Source: JBGSLA01 sp965602785 | GTDB lineage: Bacteria; Desulfobacterota; Desulfobaccia; Desulfobaccales; 0-14-0-80-60-11 | Assembly (NCBI GenBank): GCA_965602785.1 | Contig: CBFDAH010000001.1 | Coordinates: 1 to 64,000 of the forward strand | Reading direction: 5' to 3' | Length of the DNA: 64,000 nucleotides | Shown: in pieces, positions 17,267 to 25,098 of the stretch | Layout of the letters: every line of letters begins with the position of its first letter | How positions within the stretch are numbered: position 1 is the first letter of the stretch | Made by a program: the position numbers and the translations under genes | Notes under the pieces: generated by a model | What the model was told of the DNA's origin: nothing | Database searches by the model: none | What the model saw: the letters and a program-made list of their open reading frames with translations, nothing else

Positions 17267-18445
17267 TCAGGTGCCGGTGTCCCGGCAGGATGGTCCGCAG
17301 TCACTTGGGGCCAGACTTAGGAGCCGAGGTTCCTCGGGGGCCGCATCCTGTATATACCTCTCCCCTGTCTTGAGGGACTCCTCCGCCCGGGAAAGTTCCT
17401 GCCCCAGGTAAGCGGCGTGGTCCAATCTGGAAAGAAGCCCCCTGTCGATGGCAGGAGTGTAAAGTTCAGCCGCGGTCCTCCCCTCGATGATGGCGTCCAG
17501 CACCCCGTCATTGCGGTAGTGTTCCAGGGAAAGAAGGCCCCTTGAGCGGTCGGCATAGACCACGAAATAACCGGCCGGATCGGACACCATGCGACTGGGG
17601 AGATAGCCCGGGACGGGCTCCAGCAGCGGCGTGGAGTGGAAAGGGATGGCCGGACCGGAGTTTTGGGTGGCGCAGGCTTCTACCATGGCGATGATTTTCG
17701 CCATATCAGACTGTCCCATGAGATCAACCACTGCTACCGTCTGACGGAAGTGCTCCACCGCCTCCAGGCTGATATTTTTCAAAACGGGTCGCCGCCCTCG
17801 GGCTCCCAGGATGCGGCCGCGCTGATCTACCCCATTTTGGGCCAGAGCCACCAAAGACTGTCCCGGAAAGTGTCCCACCTCCTGCTGGGAATCGGGGCCG
17901 CAGAGAATCAGGTGGCGGATATGAGGGTTGGCCAGGACATTGTGGATCACTCGCTCGATTCCCAAATTTTCCGTGCACAGCGTCCCGACAATGGAGAGGT
18001 CCGGCCCTGTCTCCCGAGCTATAGCCTGGGCCAGGGTTTCATCCATCAGGGAGCACACTGCCACCGGGGCACAGAAACGGCGGATGATATATGACCCAGG
18101 AAGGGGGGGCCAGCCCGGACGTGCTTCAACTTTTTCACCAGGGCACAGGTCCAGTTCCACGAGATCCTTACCGATTGCCTGGGAAAGGGCCGTCACAATG
18201 AGAGGAGGAAAACAGACCTCGCATCCGAAGCAATCGTATTGCACCTCGGTTAGGCATTCTTGTGCCCTGGTCACAGCTTCGGTCAATTCCCTAGATAGAC
18301 CGTCAACGCCAGAGTCCTTGGCCAAGGCCCCGAGCAAGGCATGGAAACAGCCGCACGCCCTGCATTTCTTGGCGGCGCTGGCTTCGGAGAACAAAGAGAG
18401 GGCTTTTTCCAAGGCTTCTGATGAACCTAGATGAGCTTCGGTCAT
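17267..18445 (-). CDS. MtrA-like protein (corrinoid methyltransferase subunit family)
   Basis: A 392-residue cytoplasmic protein. Residues about 110-250 closely follow methanogen MtrA, the corrinoid-carrying subunit of tetrahydromethanopterin S-methyltransferase: PVAVCSL, CTENLGIERVIHN, NPHIRHLILCG, GHFPGQSLVALAQNGVD, ILGARG. The histidine in GHxxGQ (residue about 192) sits where MtrA is thought to bind cobalt. The N-terminus adds cysteine clusters (CRACGC; CFGCEVC), possibly Fe-S. The C-terminus (DHAAYLGQELSRAEESL) resembles the DUF4346 region seen with such domains. The ATG at 18445 overlaps the arsR stop (ATGA). Its role in a bacterium is unknown; methyl transfer is an inference. Confidence 0.75.
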   Translation of the reverse strand: MTEAHLGSSEALEKALSLFSEASAAKKCRACGCFHALLGALAKDSGVDGLSRELTEAVTRAQECLTEVQYDCFGCEVCFPPLIVTALSQAIGKDLVELDLCPGEKVEARPGWPPLPGSYIIRRFCAPVAVCSLMDETLAQAIARETGPDLSIVGTLCTENLGIERVIHNVLANPHIRHLILCGPDSQQEVGHFPGQSLVALAQNGVDQRGRILGARGRRPVLKNISLEAVEHFRQTVAVVDLMGQSDMAKIIAMVEACATQNSGPAIPFHSTPLLEPVPGYLPSRMVSDPAGYFVVYADRSRGLLSLEHYRNDGVLDAIIEGRTAAELYTPAIDRGLLSRLDHAAYLGQELSRAEESLKTGERYIQDAAPEEPRLLSLAPSDCGPSCRDTGT

Positions 18446-18825
18446 TCGGCTCTCTCCTCGGCCTCTTCGCTCAGGCACAGCCCGTAATTCAAGAGGGCAA
18501 TGACGCAGGGGTCAGAAATCCGATAATGCGAATTGGGGCCCTCACGCCTGCCCCCGAGGATGCCTCGCAGTACCAACAATTGAAGCTGGTTGGAAACTGC
18601 TTGAGGGCTCATGCCTACCACATCGGCCAATTCGGACACTCGCAGCTCCTTAGCTCTAACCAACGCATGGAGAATTCTGAGGCGATTTTCGTTGGCCAGG
18701 ACCTTAAAAATGCCAGTTAAGTCGGCGGCCTGCTCTAAAGTCAGCAGGGGCCGCTCCCCCAGCGCCGGTTTGGTCCGGCAGGAAGGCTGCTCCATGATTA
18801 GGGTTGTGATATCCATATCAACCAT
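18442..18825 (-). CDS. ArsR/SmtB-family transcriptional regulator
   Basis: A winged-helix regulator of up to 127 residues. The core (GIFKVLANENRLRILHAL, ELADVVGMSPQAVSNQLQLL, RGILGGRREG) is the ArsR DNA-binding fold. Later starts at 18816 and 18795 are also possible, because no clear ribosome binding site marks the first ATG. It heads the operon with the MtrA-like gene (ATGA overlap) and probably represses it in response to a metal or small ligand. No CVC metal motif of ArsR/SmtB type is visible in the recognition helix, so the ligand is uncertain. Confidence 0.88.
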   Translation of the reverse strand: MVDMDITTLIMEQPSCRTKPALGERPLLTLEQAADLTGIFKVLANENRLRILHALVRAKELRVSELADVVGMSPQAVSNQLQLLVLRGILGGRREGPNSHYRISDPCVIALLNYGLCLSEEAEERAE

Positions 18826-18855
18826 TACATTAACTCATGTAATTATATATGTCAA
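18824..18855 (-). promoter_or_regulatory. Promoter and palindromic operator of the arsR operon
   Basis: A perfect inverted repeat ATTACAT-taactc-ATGTAAT spans 18824-18843. On the minus strand TTGACA (18855-18850) stands 17 bases before TAATGT (18832-18827), so the palindrome covers the spacer and -10 region. This is the arrangement expected for ArsR autorepression. If the promoter is correct, translation must begin at one of the later ATGs (18816 or 18795). Confidence 0.55.
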
Positions 18856-19018
18856 GGTGCAGGTGATAGGTATTTGAGATGAGGATGAGCAGAAGTGAGA
18901 GATAGACCTATGGCCTAACTAAAAGCAGGAAAGTGCGCGTAACTGCTATGTATCGACGCTTTGGAGGGATCGGTAACTTTACCGATATGATTTTCATAGT
19001 GCAGGCGCCGCGGGGAGC

Positions 19019-19097
19019 GGCGACGCTGGTCAAGGAAGGGGGAGAGGCGCTGCTGGCCTGGGGTGACCGGGGTGAAGAGGTGGTGCCGGGTTAGAGG
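19019..19097 (+). repeat. Right copy of the 79-bp direct repeat (gene remnant)
   Basis: Almost identical to 14787-14865, the 3' end of the unknown 317-residue gene, including its stop codon. There is no matching upstream coding part here, so it is a detached 3' remnant. The rest of 18856-19199 holds no gene. Confidence 0.85.
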
Positions 19098-19199
19098 GAG
19101 CTGGCCAACGGTTACGGGAATGGGAGTTGGGTCAGTCTCCCCCAGCTCCGGCTCTAACCCTTGCTGAAAAAACTGCTGGTTAAAAATGCCCGGGAGGAA

Positions 19200-19508
19200 T
19201 TACCTTTCCCATCCAGGCGGCGGAACGGCCAGGCGAACAAAATTGCCATCCCTGTCCGTGAGGAGGAATTTTTTCCCTGAAGGCAAGCGGAATGCTCTCA
19301 GAGTGATGGGCGGGCCTTCATCATAAATGGCCGGCATCTCGGTTTCCAGCAGTTCTGCCTTCACTTCGGTGACCTCACCTATTTCTTTCCCTTCCACTAC
19401 CAGAGAGTACGTTTTTTCGGTAACTGTAAAAGTCACCCCTTCTCCGGCCAGCACTTCTGAAACTTCCTTGAGTTGATCAGTAGGCACATAAAGTTCCATA
19501 GTCTTCAC
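19200..19508 (-). CDS. Uncharacterised 102-residue protein
   Basis: Not recognised. A small soluble protein with an alternating beta-strand pattern (MELYVPTDQLKEVSEVL, TFTVTEKTYSLVVEGKEIGEV, KFLLTDRDGNFVRLAVPP). It stands alone, with a 337-base AT-richer upstream region. That region contains a perfect TTGACA on the minus strand (19607-19602), which may serve as its promoter. No ribosome binding site is strong. Confidence 0.55.
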   Translation of the reverse strand: MKTMELYVPTDQLKEVSEVLAGEGVTFTVTEKTYSLVVEGKEIGEVTEVKAELLETEMPAIYDEGPPITLRAFRLPSGKKFLLTDRDGNFVRLAVPPPGWER

Positions 19509-19845
19509 CTCTGGGTTAGGTCCACCCTGTTATCTTTCTTACGATTTCCACCTCTCGATGACTCGATTAGGTGTTTTTTAGATAAGTATCTCGGGACGAT
19601 ATGTCAATGAGGCGAATTTTCCAATTAAGGATTATTAGCCCCTACTCTATAGTCTCGTTTTGGAATTTTTAAAAAATTTCTTCCCTTCTAGTTTATTCCC
19701 CCCTCTCATTGATAGGTAGGGCTGGGTGGCAGATACATTTCGAGATGATGAGGGGAAATTATTCCCCCAACCTTCATCTCCTCCCACCAGGGTAGGGCAA
19801 ACTATCCTTCTCGAACATTTTCTAAATTATCTCTGCAATACAACG
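19509..19845. other. AT-rich non-coding stretch
   Basis: No gene is seen. On the minus strand TTGACA at 19607-19602 followed 17 bases later by TATCTA is a possible promoter for the 102-residue gene. The rest has no recognisable structure. Confidence 0.4.
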
Positions 19846-20829
19846 CTATGAATGAATTTCAACAATGTCCCCCTCCTGGAGGAGGTATTCCCGCTGCACC
19901 CTTTGGCCCTCGAAGGTCTCCTTGCCCCAGACCCGGGCGAACTTGAATTTTTTCCCTAAATCATGATGAATACGGTCGGCCAGCTCCGTGATGGTGGTGC
20001 GCACCGGCACCACGAAGGGGGACTTGAAGTTGGCGGCCTTGCCGGGAACGCGGGTATAAACCCGGATTAGGTCCAGAAATAAAAAGAGGGCGGCCCGGAG
20101 TTCGGGGAGGCCCTGGCCGGTTATGGTGGAGACGGTCCAGACGGGAAAGCGCTCGCCGAGGACCTCAAGATACAGCTCCAGTTCCTCGGGGTCGGGGATG
20201 AGGTCGGTCATATTGAGGACGACGAGGGCCCGTCGGGGGGTGAGGTTGGGGGGTGGAGAGCCGCCGTCTTGGCCCTGAAGGGCCAGGTGGAAGCCGGCCA
20301 GAGTGGCTTCCAGGGCGGCCAGCCGGGCGTCAGGGTCTTGAGGGGGGGCCAGGATGATGGCGAAGGCATCGGCCCGGCGCAGGAGATCCGGGTACCAGGG
20401 CTCCAGATACTCGTCACCCAGGGGGGGGCAGTCCACCAGCTGCACCTGGACGTTTTCGAAGCGCATCATGCCGGCCAGAGGGATGCGGGTGGTGTAGGGG
20501 TAGTCGGCGATAAGGGGCTGGGCCTTGGTCAGGGCCGCCACGAGGGAGGACTTGCCGGTATTGGGGGGGCCGATGAGGGCCACCTGACCCACCCCTTCAC
20601 GTTCCACCAGGTACACGGGAGCCCGGCGTCCGGGGCCCTTACGGGAGGACCCCATATCCTTGAGCTGGGCGATGCGCCGGCGGAGGTCGGCCTTGAGTTT
20701 GTCGGTGCCCTTGTGTTTGGGCATGATGGCCAACATCTCTTCCAGATACTTGAGCTTTTCACTCACAGACCTGGCCCCCCGGTAGCGCTTCTCCACTTCG
20801 AAGTACTGGGGGGGGAGGTTGGCCGGCAT
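19846..20829 (-). CDS. DRG/Obg-like GTPase with TGS domain
   Basis: A 327-residue P-loop GTPase of the DRG (developmentally regulated GTP-binding) type. An N-terminal helical region (1-60) precedes G1 GPPNTGKSS, the G2 region YTTRIPLAG and G3 DCPPL. G4 reads NMTD rather than NKxD. The C-terminal 70 residues form a TGS domain (VPVRTTITELADRIHHDL ... YLLQEGDIVEIHS). Such proteins are thought to act on ribosomes or RNA. The altered G3 (DCPP for DxPG) and G4 motifs suggest changed nucleotide specificity or weak hydrolysis. It lies 12 bases after rpoZ, so the two are probably cotranscribed. Confidence 0.85.
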   Translation of the reverse strand: MPANLPPQYFEVEKRYRGARSVSEKLKYLEEMLAIMPKHKGTDKLKADLRRRIAQLKDMGSSRKGPGRRAPVYLVEREGVGQVALIGPPNTGKSSLVAALTKAQPLIADYPYTTRIPLAGMMRFENVQVQLVDCPPLGDEYLEPWYPDLLRRADAFAIILAPPQDPDARLAALEATLAGFHLALQGQDGGSPPPNLTPRRALVVLNMTDLIPDPEELELYLEVLGERFPVWTVSTITGQGLPELRAALFLFLDLIRVYTRVPGKAANFKSPFVVPVRTTITELADRIHHDLGKKFKFARVWGKETFEGQRVQREYLLQEGDIVEIHS

Positions 20830-20841
20830 AGGCCCTCCTGA

Positions 20842-21054
20842 TTAAGTTTTTTCGGGAAGAGCGGGCAAGGGCACAGTGGGCACAATCTTAGCGGCGGCGA
20901 TTTCCCGCAAGGCTACGACGATTTCCTTGTTATCCGATTTCACCAGGGCAGGCGCGCCCTTATGGAATTGGCGGACGCGCTTGGCGGCCAGGTGTATCAG
21001 GGCAAAGCGGTTGGGGACCTGTCGCAGACAGTCTTCAATGGTGACACGGGCCAT
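20842..21054 (-). CDS. rpoZ: RNA polymerase omega subunit
   Basis: A 70-residue protein matching the omega subunit, which aids assembly and stability of RNA polymerase. MARVTIEDCLRQVPNRFALIHLAAKRVRQ and VVALREIAAAKI cover the conserved segments. ATG at 21054. It is followed after 12 bases by the TGS GTPase gene. The length is slightly short but normal for Desulfobacterota-type omega subunits. Confidence 0.9.
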   Translation of the reverse strand: MARVTIEDCLRQVPNRFALIHLAAKRVRQFHKGAPALVKSDNKEIVVALREIAAAKIVPTVPLPALPEKT

Positions 21055-21147
21055 GTACTAGTCCTCTTTTATTATCAGGATCAGACGCCGCCGGGATTGG
21101 CGGCGAGCTGTTTTCACATACCAGCCTGAAAGCTAGCGTTACAGATA

Positions 21148-21375
21148 TTATCGGTTGAATTGTGATGGAATGCAAACGGGTTGGTCTTGTTTGGCAGCTC
21201 GTTTGCCCTTTTTGGTTTTCCCTTTATTCCTGGCAAGCCTGTCTCGCTTCTGCTGAAGCAGCTTTTTACACTCCTGAGGTTCCAGAATGCGGCCGCAACC
21301 CGGGCAGCAGGCTTCGATAGCCTTTCAATGGGTCCGCAGGACAATTTTAGCGCTCTGGCAATATGGACACAACAT
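21148..21375 (-). pseudogene. Small zinc-ribbon protein gene broken by an in-frame TGA
   Basis: Reading the minus strand from ATG 21375 gives MLCPYCQSAKIVLRTH, then TGA (21327-21325). In the same frame it continues KAIEACCPGCGRILEPQECKK, a lysine-rich tail, and TAA at 21148. The halves together make one CPYC...CPGC zinc ribbon of about 75 residues, so the TGA splits a single domain. A CGA to TGA change restoring Arg would repair it. The family is not recognised. Either the gene is dead or the stop is read through. Confidence 0.5.
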
Positions 21376-21460
21376 AGATTTAATGCGCCGGGCATTAGCC
21401 GCTGACCACCTAAGCACTGTGTTGGACTATGGTTGTGTCGGGATCGGCTGGATACCCTTG

Positions 21461-22132
21461 TTAAGCTATGACCTTCTCCAATAAACCGAACATCTCAGTC
21501 GGAGATGAGGTTATCGCTGTTGCCCCAAGGCTTATGGCTGTGTCCCCATATTCTTTTGAGGATCGAAAGGTAGTAAATATGATGAATGGTATTGTCTTAT
21601 TATGTTCTCTGATTCGTTGTAATAATTCTAATCCAGCAGTTTCTTTGTATGCCCCATCTTCAGTACGTCCCATATCGGAAATAATAACACCATAATTAGT
21701 CTTGTCAAATAGCCGTAGGCCTTTAGATGTCGACACTGCTGTATCAACTTTAATGCCTTTATCTGAGAGCTGTTGGAATAAATAGCTATTATTCTTGGGC
21801 TGGTCGTCAACCCATAGAATAGACCTAGCGACAGGAGGCGCTGTCACCAGGACTCTCTCGAGTCTTTCGGCTGGTACCGGCTGCACAACCCCTTCGATCC
21901 TCTTCTGGATATCGATCACCTGGGCCTGAAGATCAGCGATGAGAGTGCGCTGCTGTTCGCTGGCTTCCTCCATCGTCAGTTCCTGGCCGCCGATCTTCAA
22001 GGTGAACTTCCGTGATTTGGCAGATTCGATGAGCGCCGCAACGGCAGGCCGAAACAGAACAATTAATAGGATAATGATGGCAGGCCATGCTAGTGTTGCA
22101 AGTCCCTCAAGTAATTTAGAAACGTCTGTCAT
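21461..22132 (-). CDS. Membrane-anchored receiver-domain protein
   Basis: A 223-residue protein with one N-terminal transmembrane helix (about residues 14-31), a basic stretch, a coiled-coil-like linker (about 55-85) and a receiver-like domain (about 103-223). In the receiver the acidic pair WVDD, the phospho-acceptor region ISDMG and the Thr of IFTT are present. The conserved Lys before Pro is replaced (TSSP). There is no output domain. Base composition is AT-richer than neighbouring genes, which hints at a different origin. It may sense and relay a signal at the membrane, or act as a scaffold that is not phosphorylated normally. Confidence 0.7.
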   Translation of the reverse strand: MTDVSKLLEGLATLAWPAIIILLIVLFRPAVAALIESAKSRKFTLKIGGQELTMEEASEQQRTLIADLQAQVIDIQKRIEGVVQPVPAERLERVLVTAPPVARSILWVDDQPKNNSYLFQQLSDKGIKVDTAVSTSKGLRLFDKTNYGVIISDMGRTEDGAYKETAGLELLQRIREHNKTIPFIIFTTFRSSKEYGDTAISLGATAITSSPTEMFGLLEKVIA

Positions 22133-22161
22133 TGCTGTCTCTCCTTTGGCCTACCATCCCA

Positions 22162-22908
22162 TTACAAATATCGGGAGAGGCGGGGGAGGGACGGATCCAC
22201 CTGGCGGCACTCCCGCAATAGAGCGTTAACATAAAGCCAGACAAAGCTCATGAGGAATTCCGGACCGTATTTTTTGGCGCCGTGGCTGTCAAAGGCCACT
22301 TCACTGCCGGTGTCGTTGCGGCGCAGGCGAAAGGCCAGATCCCCCAGGATGGGCCAAATTGCCTGCCAGCCGCCGGGAACTGCCTGGCACGTTCCAACGT
22401 CCAGGCGAGCCATGGCCACCTTCACCAGATCCAGGGTGAGGAGCTCGAGAAGCTCCTCCCGGGGCCCCAGGGCCGTCTCCTTGATGGGGGAGGCGGCGGT
22501 GGGGGCGAACTCCGAGAAGGGGAGCCACTCGGGGCCCGGGGCGGCCTCGATCAGTGGAAAGGAGCCCCGACCGTAGCGGGCCAATACGGCCAGGAAGTCC
22601 CAGGCGAAGACATAAGCGTCTTCGGTGGGGACTACCAGGCTCTTCCTGGCGAACAGCACCCGGAGGTCAGCGCCATGCTCGGGGTCGTGGTCGAAAAGCC
22701 AATAGAGCTCCAGGGGCCGGAAAGGACGCTGGCGCATGACCCACTTGATGCTGGGGTAGGGCCGCCCTTCCAGCAGCTCGCCCCGCATCAGTTGGGCCAG
22801 GAGTCCGGGGTCGAGGGACAGCAAACCTTCCAGGTCCTGGCGGTATTTCTTGCGGACGTACTGCCGCACCTGGGCGTCCCAACCCCAGCCTGCTTCGAAA
22901 TGCTGCAA
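22162..22908 (-). CDS. Uncharacterised 248-residue protein
   Basis: Not recognised. A soluble protein rich in Trp, Leu and Pro, with no signal peptide or repeats (segments PSIKWVMRQRPFRPLELYWLFDHDP, VFAWDFLAVLARYGRG). It lies 29 bases after the thioesterase gene on the same strand and 29 bases before the receiver gene. Gene spacing suggests cotranscription, but no shared role is evident. Confidence 0.6.
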   Translation of the reverse strand: MQHFEAGWGWDAQVRQYVRKKYRQDLEGLLSLDPGLLAQLMRGELLEGRPYPSIKWVMRQRPFRPLELYWLFDHDPEHGADLRVLFARKSLVVPTEDAYVFAWDFLAVLARYGRGSFPLIEAAPGPEWLPFSEFAPTAASPIKETALGPREELLELLTLDLVKVAMARLDVGTCQAVPGGWQAIWPILGDLAFRLRRNDTGSEVAFDSHGAKKYGPEFLMSFVWLYVNALLRECRQVDPSLPRLSRYL

Positions 22909-22937
22909 GGGTACTAAATTGTTGAAGAGAGCCTGGC

Positions 22938-23333
22938 TCAGCCCTTTTTTTCCTCCACTTTCTTAATAAACTTCTCTGCATTAATTATAAATCGTTCGAG
23001 GACAGCCTCGCCAATCTTTTCTTTTTCATCAAAGGCCTCCGCCTGGAAGGTGAGCTTGCGGCCATCCACCGCGGTGACCTGAGTTTTGGCTCGGACCTCC
23101 ATGCCCAACGGCGTGGGAGCCATGTGCTTCAGGTTCATGCTGATGCCCACCGATTGCTCCCCGGGGCCCAGATGAGGGGCCATGAGTTCGGCGCTAACCC
23201 CTTCGAACAAACCCACCAGAAAGGGGGTGCCGAAGACGTCAGGCAGATGGGTGAAAAAATGGCGAGCGGAATGCTCCGGGCCGGTCTTCAGGACCTTTTC
23301 ATGGGTCATGCCAACCGAAAAAGGAGAGCTCAT
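22938..23333 (-). CDS. FlK-like hot-dog thioesterase
   Basis: A 131-residue protein resembling the fluoroacetyl-CoA thioesterase (FlK) branch of the hot-dog superfamily: FSVGMTHE at the N-terminus, LGPGEQSVGISMNLKHMAPTPLG in the middle and KIGEAVLERFII at the end. Such enzymes hydrolyse acyl-CoA thioesters; in non-fluoroacetate organisms the substrate is unknown. ATG at 23333 follows a G-rich repeat block. Confidence 0.8.
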   Translation of the reverse strand: MSSPFSVGMTHEKVLKTGPEHSARHFFTHLPDVFGTPFLVGLFEGVSAELMAPHLGPGEQSVGISMNLKHMAPTPLGMEVRAKTQVTAVDGRKLTFQAEAFDEKEKIGEAVLERFIINAEKFIKKVEEKKG

Positions 23334-23355
23334 GTGACCTCCTGGTTATGGGATA

Positions 23356-23542
23356 TGTGGGGGAGGGGGCTAAGGAGCGCAGCCCCTTACCCCCTCCCCC
23401 ACACCCCCTCCCCCAATCCCTTATGGGGAATTATCCCGGGAAAGTGAAGGCCAAAGGCCTCGCCTTTTCCTGGCCTAGATGCGGGTTGGGAGGGGGGTGG
23501 GGGGGGAGGGCAGGGACCACTGGTCCCTGGCCCTCCCCCCAC
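23356..23542. repeat. Two G-rich imperfect palindromes
   Basis: 23356-23403 pairs TGTGGGGGAGGGGGCTAAGG with CCTTACCCCCTCCCCCACA. 23497-23541 pairs GGGGGGGAGGGCAGGGACCA with TCCCTGGCCCTCCCCCC. They fill the spacer between the flavodoxin-type and thioesterase genes and belong to the window-wide G-rich family. Confidence 0.75.
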
Positions 23543-23556
23543 AAAAACTATAACTA

Positions 23557-24162
23557 TTACACCGCCAGGGGGGTGAGTTTGATGGGGCCGAAATTTTCCC
23601 CTTGGGCCAGGCGGCGGCCCAGGTCCGTGGCGGCGGTAAGCATTTCCGGTTGTTGCAGGATCTCGTCCTTGTCGTCCACGCCTCGGACGAGGATCTCGGC
23701 AGCGTAGGAGACGTTGATGGCATCAAAGAAATACTTGGCCACCAGTCGGGCACCCACGAACAGGAGTTTGCCGTGAGTGGCGCCGGTGCACAGCAGCACC
23801 CCCTGGCGCTCCGGGCCGGGGAAGTCTTGCTTGACCACGTAGCGGCGAGCCCAGAGAGCCTGGGTGCGGTCTATAAAAGCCTTGGCCTGAGCCGAAACAC
23901 TATAGAAAAAGATAGGGGAGGCCAGGACCACCACGTCGGCCTCCAGGAGCTTGTCATACAAGGGGCGCATATCGTCCTTGATGGGGCAGGTGCCATCTTT
24001 GAAGCAGTGGTAGATTTCCTGGCAAGGTGAGATCTTGACCTCGCGCAGGGCAATCCTTTCCACTTCCGCTCCTCCCTGGAGGGCCCCGTCGATGAAGGCG
24101 TTCAAGAGGGTCTCGGAGTTGCCGCCCCGGCGGGGGCTTCCCCAGATGGCCAGGAATTTCAT
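23557..24162 (-). CDS. Flavodoxin-type NAD(P)H-dependent reductase
   Basis: A 201-residue flavodoxin-like protein of the multimeric flavodoxin/iron-sulfur flavoprotein group. The FMN phosphate-binding loop GSPRRGGNSETLL is at about residues 9-21, and FYSVSAQAKAFIDR follows an ASPIFF strand. The Cys pair C-x6-C-x5-C region (PCQEIYHCFKDGTCPI) resembles, but may not complete, the Fe-S motif of ISF proteins. The start at 24162 is supported by AAGGAG seven bases upstream. Role unknown; such proteins reduce quinones or xenobiotics or transfer electrons. Confidence 0.8.
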   Translation of the reverse strand: MKFLAIWGSPRRGGNSETLLNAFIDGALQGGAEVERIALREVKISPCQEIYHCFKDGTCPIKDDMRPLYDKLLEADVVVLASPIFFYSVSAQAKAFIDRTQALWARRYVVKQDFPGPERQGVLLCTGATHGKLLFVGARLVAKYFFDAINVSYAAEILVRGVDDKDEILQQPEMLTAATDLGRRLAQGENFGPIKLTPLAV

Positions 24163-24443
24163 GCCGGTCTCCTTGTGCACCCGAATTGTGAAGGTCTAGG
24201 GTACGTTAGGTCAGGGGTTGCTATTTTATAGAGAATGCATATATCAGAATAATAAAGGATAGAGAAAGAGGTGGCTCTTTGTCAAGTCCGCTCTGGGGAC
24301 CTCAGGATACCGGGGCACTCGCCTGAAACAAGCGCTGGCCGTTAACTTATGTCGCCAAGAGCATATCCAAATTGCACAGGGAAAGACATTTTGATATAAA
24401 CCCGTAAACAAGATGGTACCAAACTTTTCAGAAGGAGAACTGC

Positions 24444-24947
24444 ATGGCACGAAAAAGCACCAACGGTCTCGGCGCAGTCCTCCGGGGCCTGATGGCGGTG
24501 ATGGTGGTCATGGTCCTGGCGACGTCGGGCTGGGCCGGTGGCCAAGCCCCAGATTTTAAACTGCCGGACGTCCTTAACGGCAAGGAGTACAGCCTCAGCC
24601 AGTTCAAGGGCAAAGTGGTGATGATCAACTTTTTCACCTTCTTTTGCGGTCCGTGCCGGGAGGAGATGCCGGAGCTGAACCAAATTTATCACGAATTAAA
24701 GGGTCAGGGCTATGTCACTCTGGGGATCGGGCTGTCATCCGATCCTACCCAACTCAGGTTTCTGGTCAAACAGTTGGGTCTGAACTATCCCGTTCTGGTA
24801 GGAACCGACAAGGTGAGCCAGGACTACGGCAATGTGCAGGTCGTGCCCACCACCTTCATCATCGATAAGCAGGGGAAAATCGTGCACAAGGTTCTGGGAG
24901 CAAGACAGAAGGAAGTTTTTGTGAAGATGATCAAGCCGCTGCTTTAG
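24444..24947 (+). CDS. TlpA/ResA-like exported thioredoxin
   Basis: A 167-residue periplasmic thiol-disulfide protein. An N-terminal signal or anchor (residues about 12-32) is followed by the AhpC/TSA-TlpA fold (APDFKLPDVLNGKEYSLSQFKGK) with CGPC at 68-71 and the cis-Pro loop VVPTTFIID. AGAAGGAGA precedes the ATG. Likely keeps cytochrome c or other exported cysteines reduced. The spacer 24181-24443 upstream holds no gene and no clear promoter. Confidence 0.88.
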   Translation: MARKSTNGLGAVLRGLMAVMVVMVLATSGWAGGQAPDFKLPDVLNGKEYSLSQFKGKVVMINFFTFFCGPCREEMPELNQIYHELKGQGYVTLGIGLSSDPTQLRFLVKQLGLNYPVLVGTDKVSQDYGNVQVVPTTFIIDKQGKIVHKVLGARQKEVFVKMIKPLL

Positions 24948-24970
24948 AAGTATCTCCAAGCATGGCAACG

Positions 24971-25004
24971 ACAAAGGGCAGGCCTCCTACGGCCTGCCCT
25001 TTGT
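24971..25004. terminator. Perfect 14-bp hairpin between converging genes
   Basis: ACAAAGGGCAGGCC and GGCCTGCCCTTTGT pair perfectly around TCCTAC. The hairpin lies 24 bases after the tlpA-like stop and 95 bases after the end of pabC on the other strand, so it can end transcription from both sides. The T-run is short. Confidence 0.75.
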
Positions 25005-25098
25005 CATTAAATGGAGCCTGTCACGAAATTTTTTTACGGGGCGAACCCGGGGACCAAAGGCTCTCCTCTTCCACAAGACTAGGTGCAGCATTCTCACG

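Noticed and set aside
21325..21327. Selenocysteine reading of the TGA
   Set aside because: The position lies between zinc-binding cysteines, not at a redox site, and no convincing SECIS hairpin was seen just after the codon.
21114..21395. Open frame of 93 codons on the minus strand over the zinc-ribbon remnant
   Set aside because: The other minus-strand frame carries CPYC and CPGC zinc knuckles and better codon sense; the 93-codon frame has no recognisable protein features.
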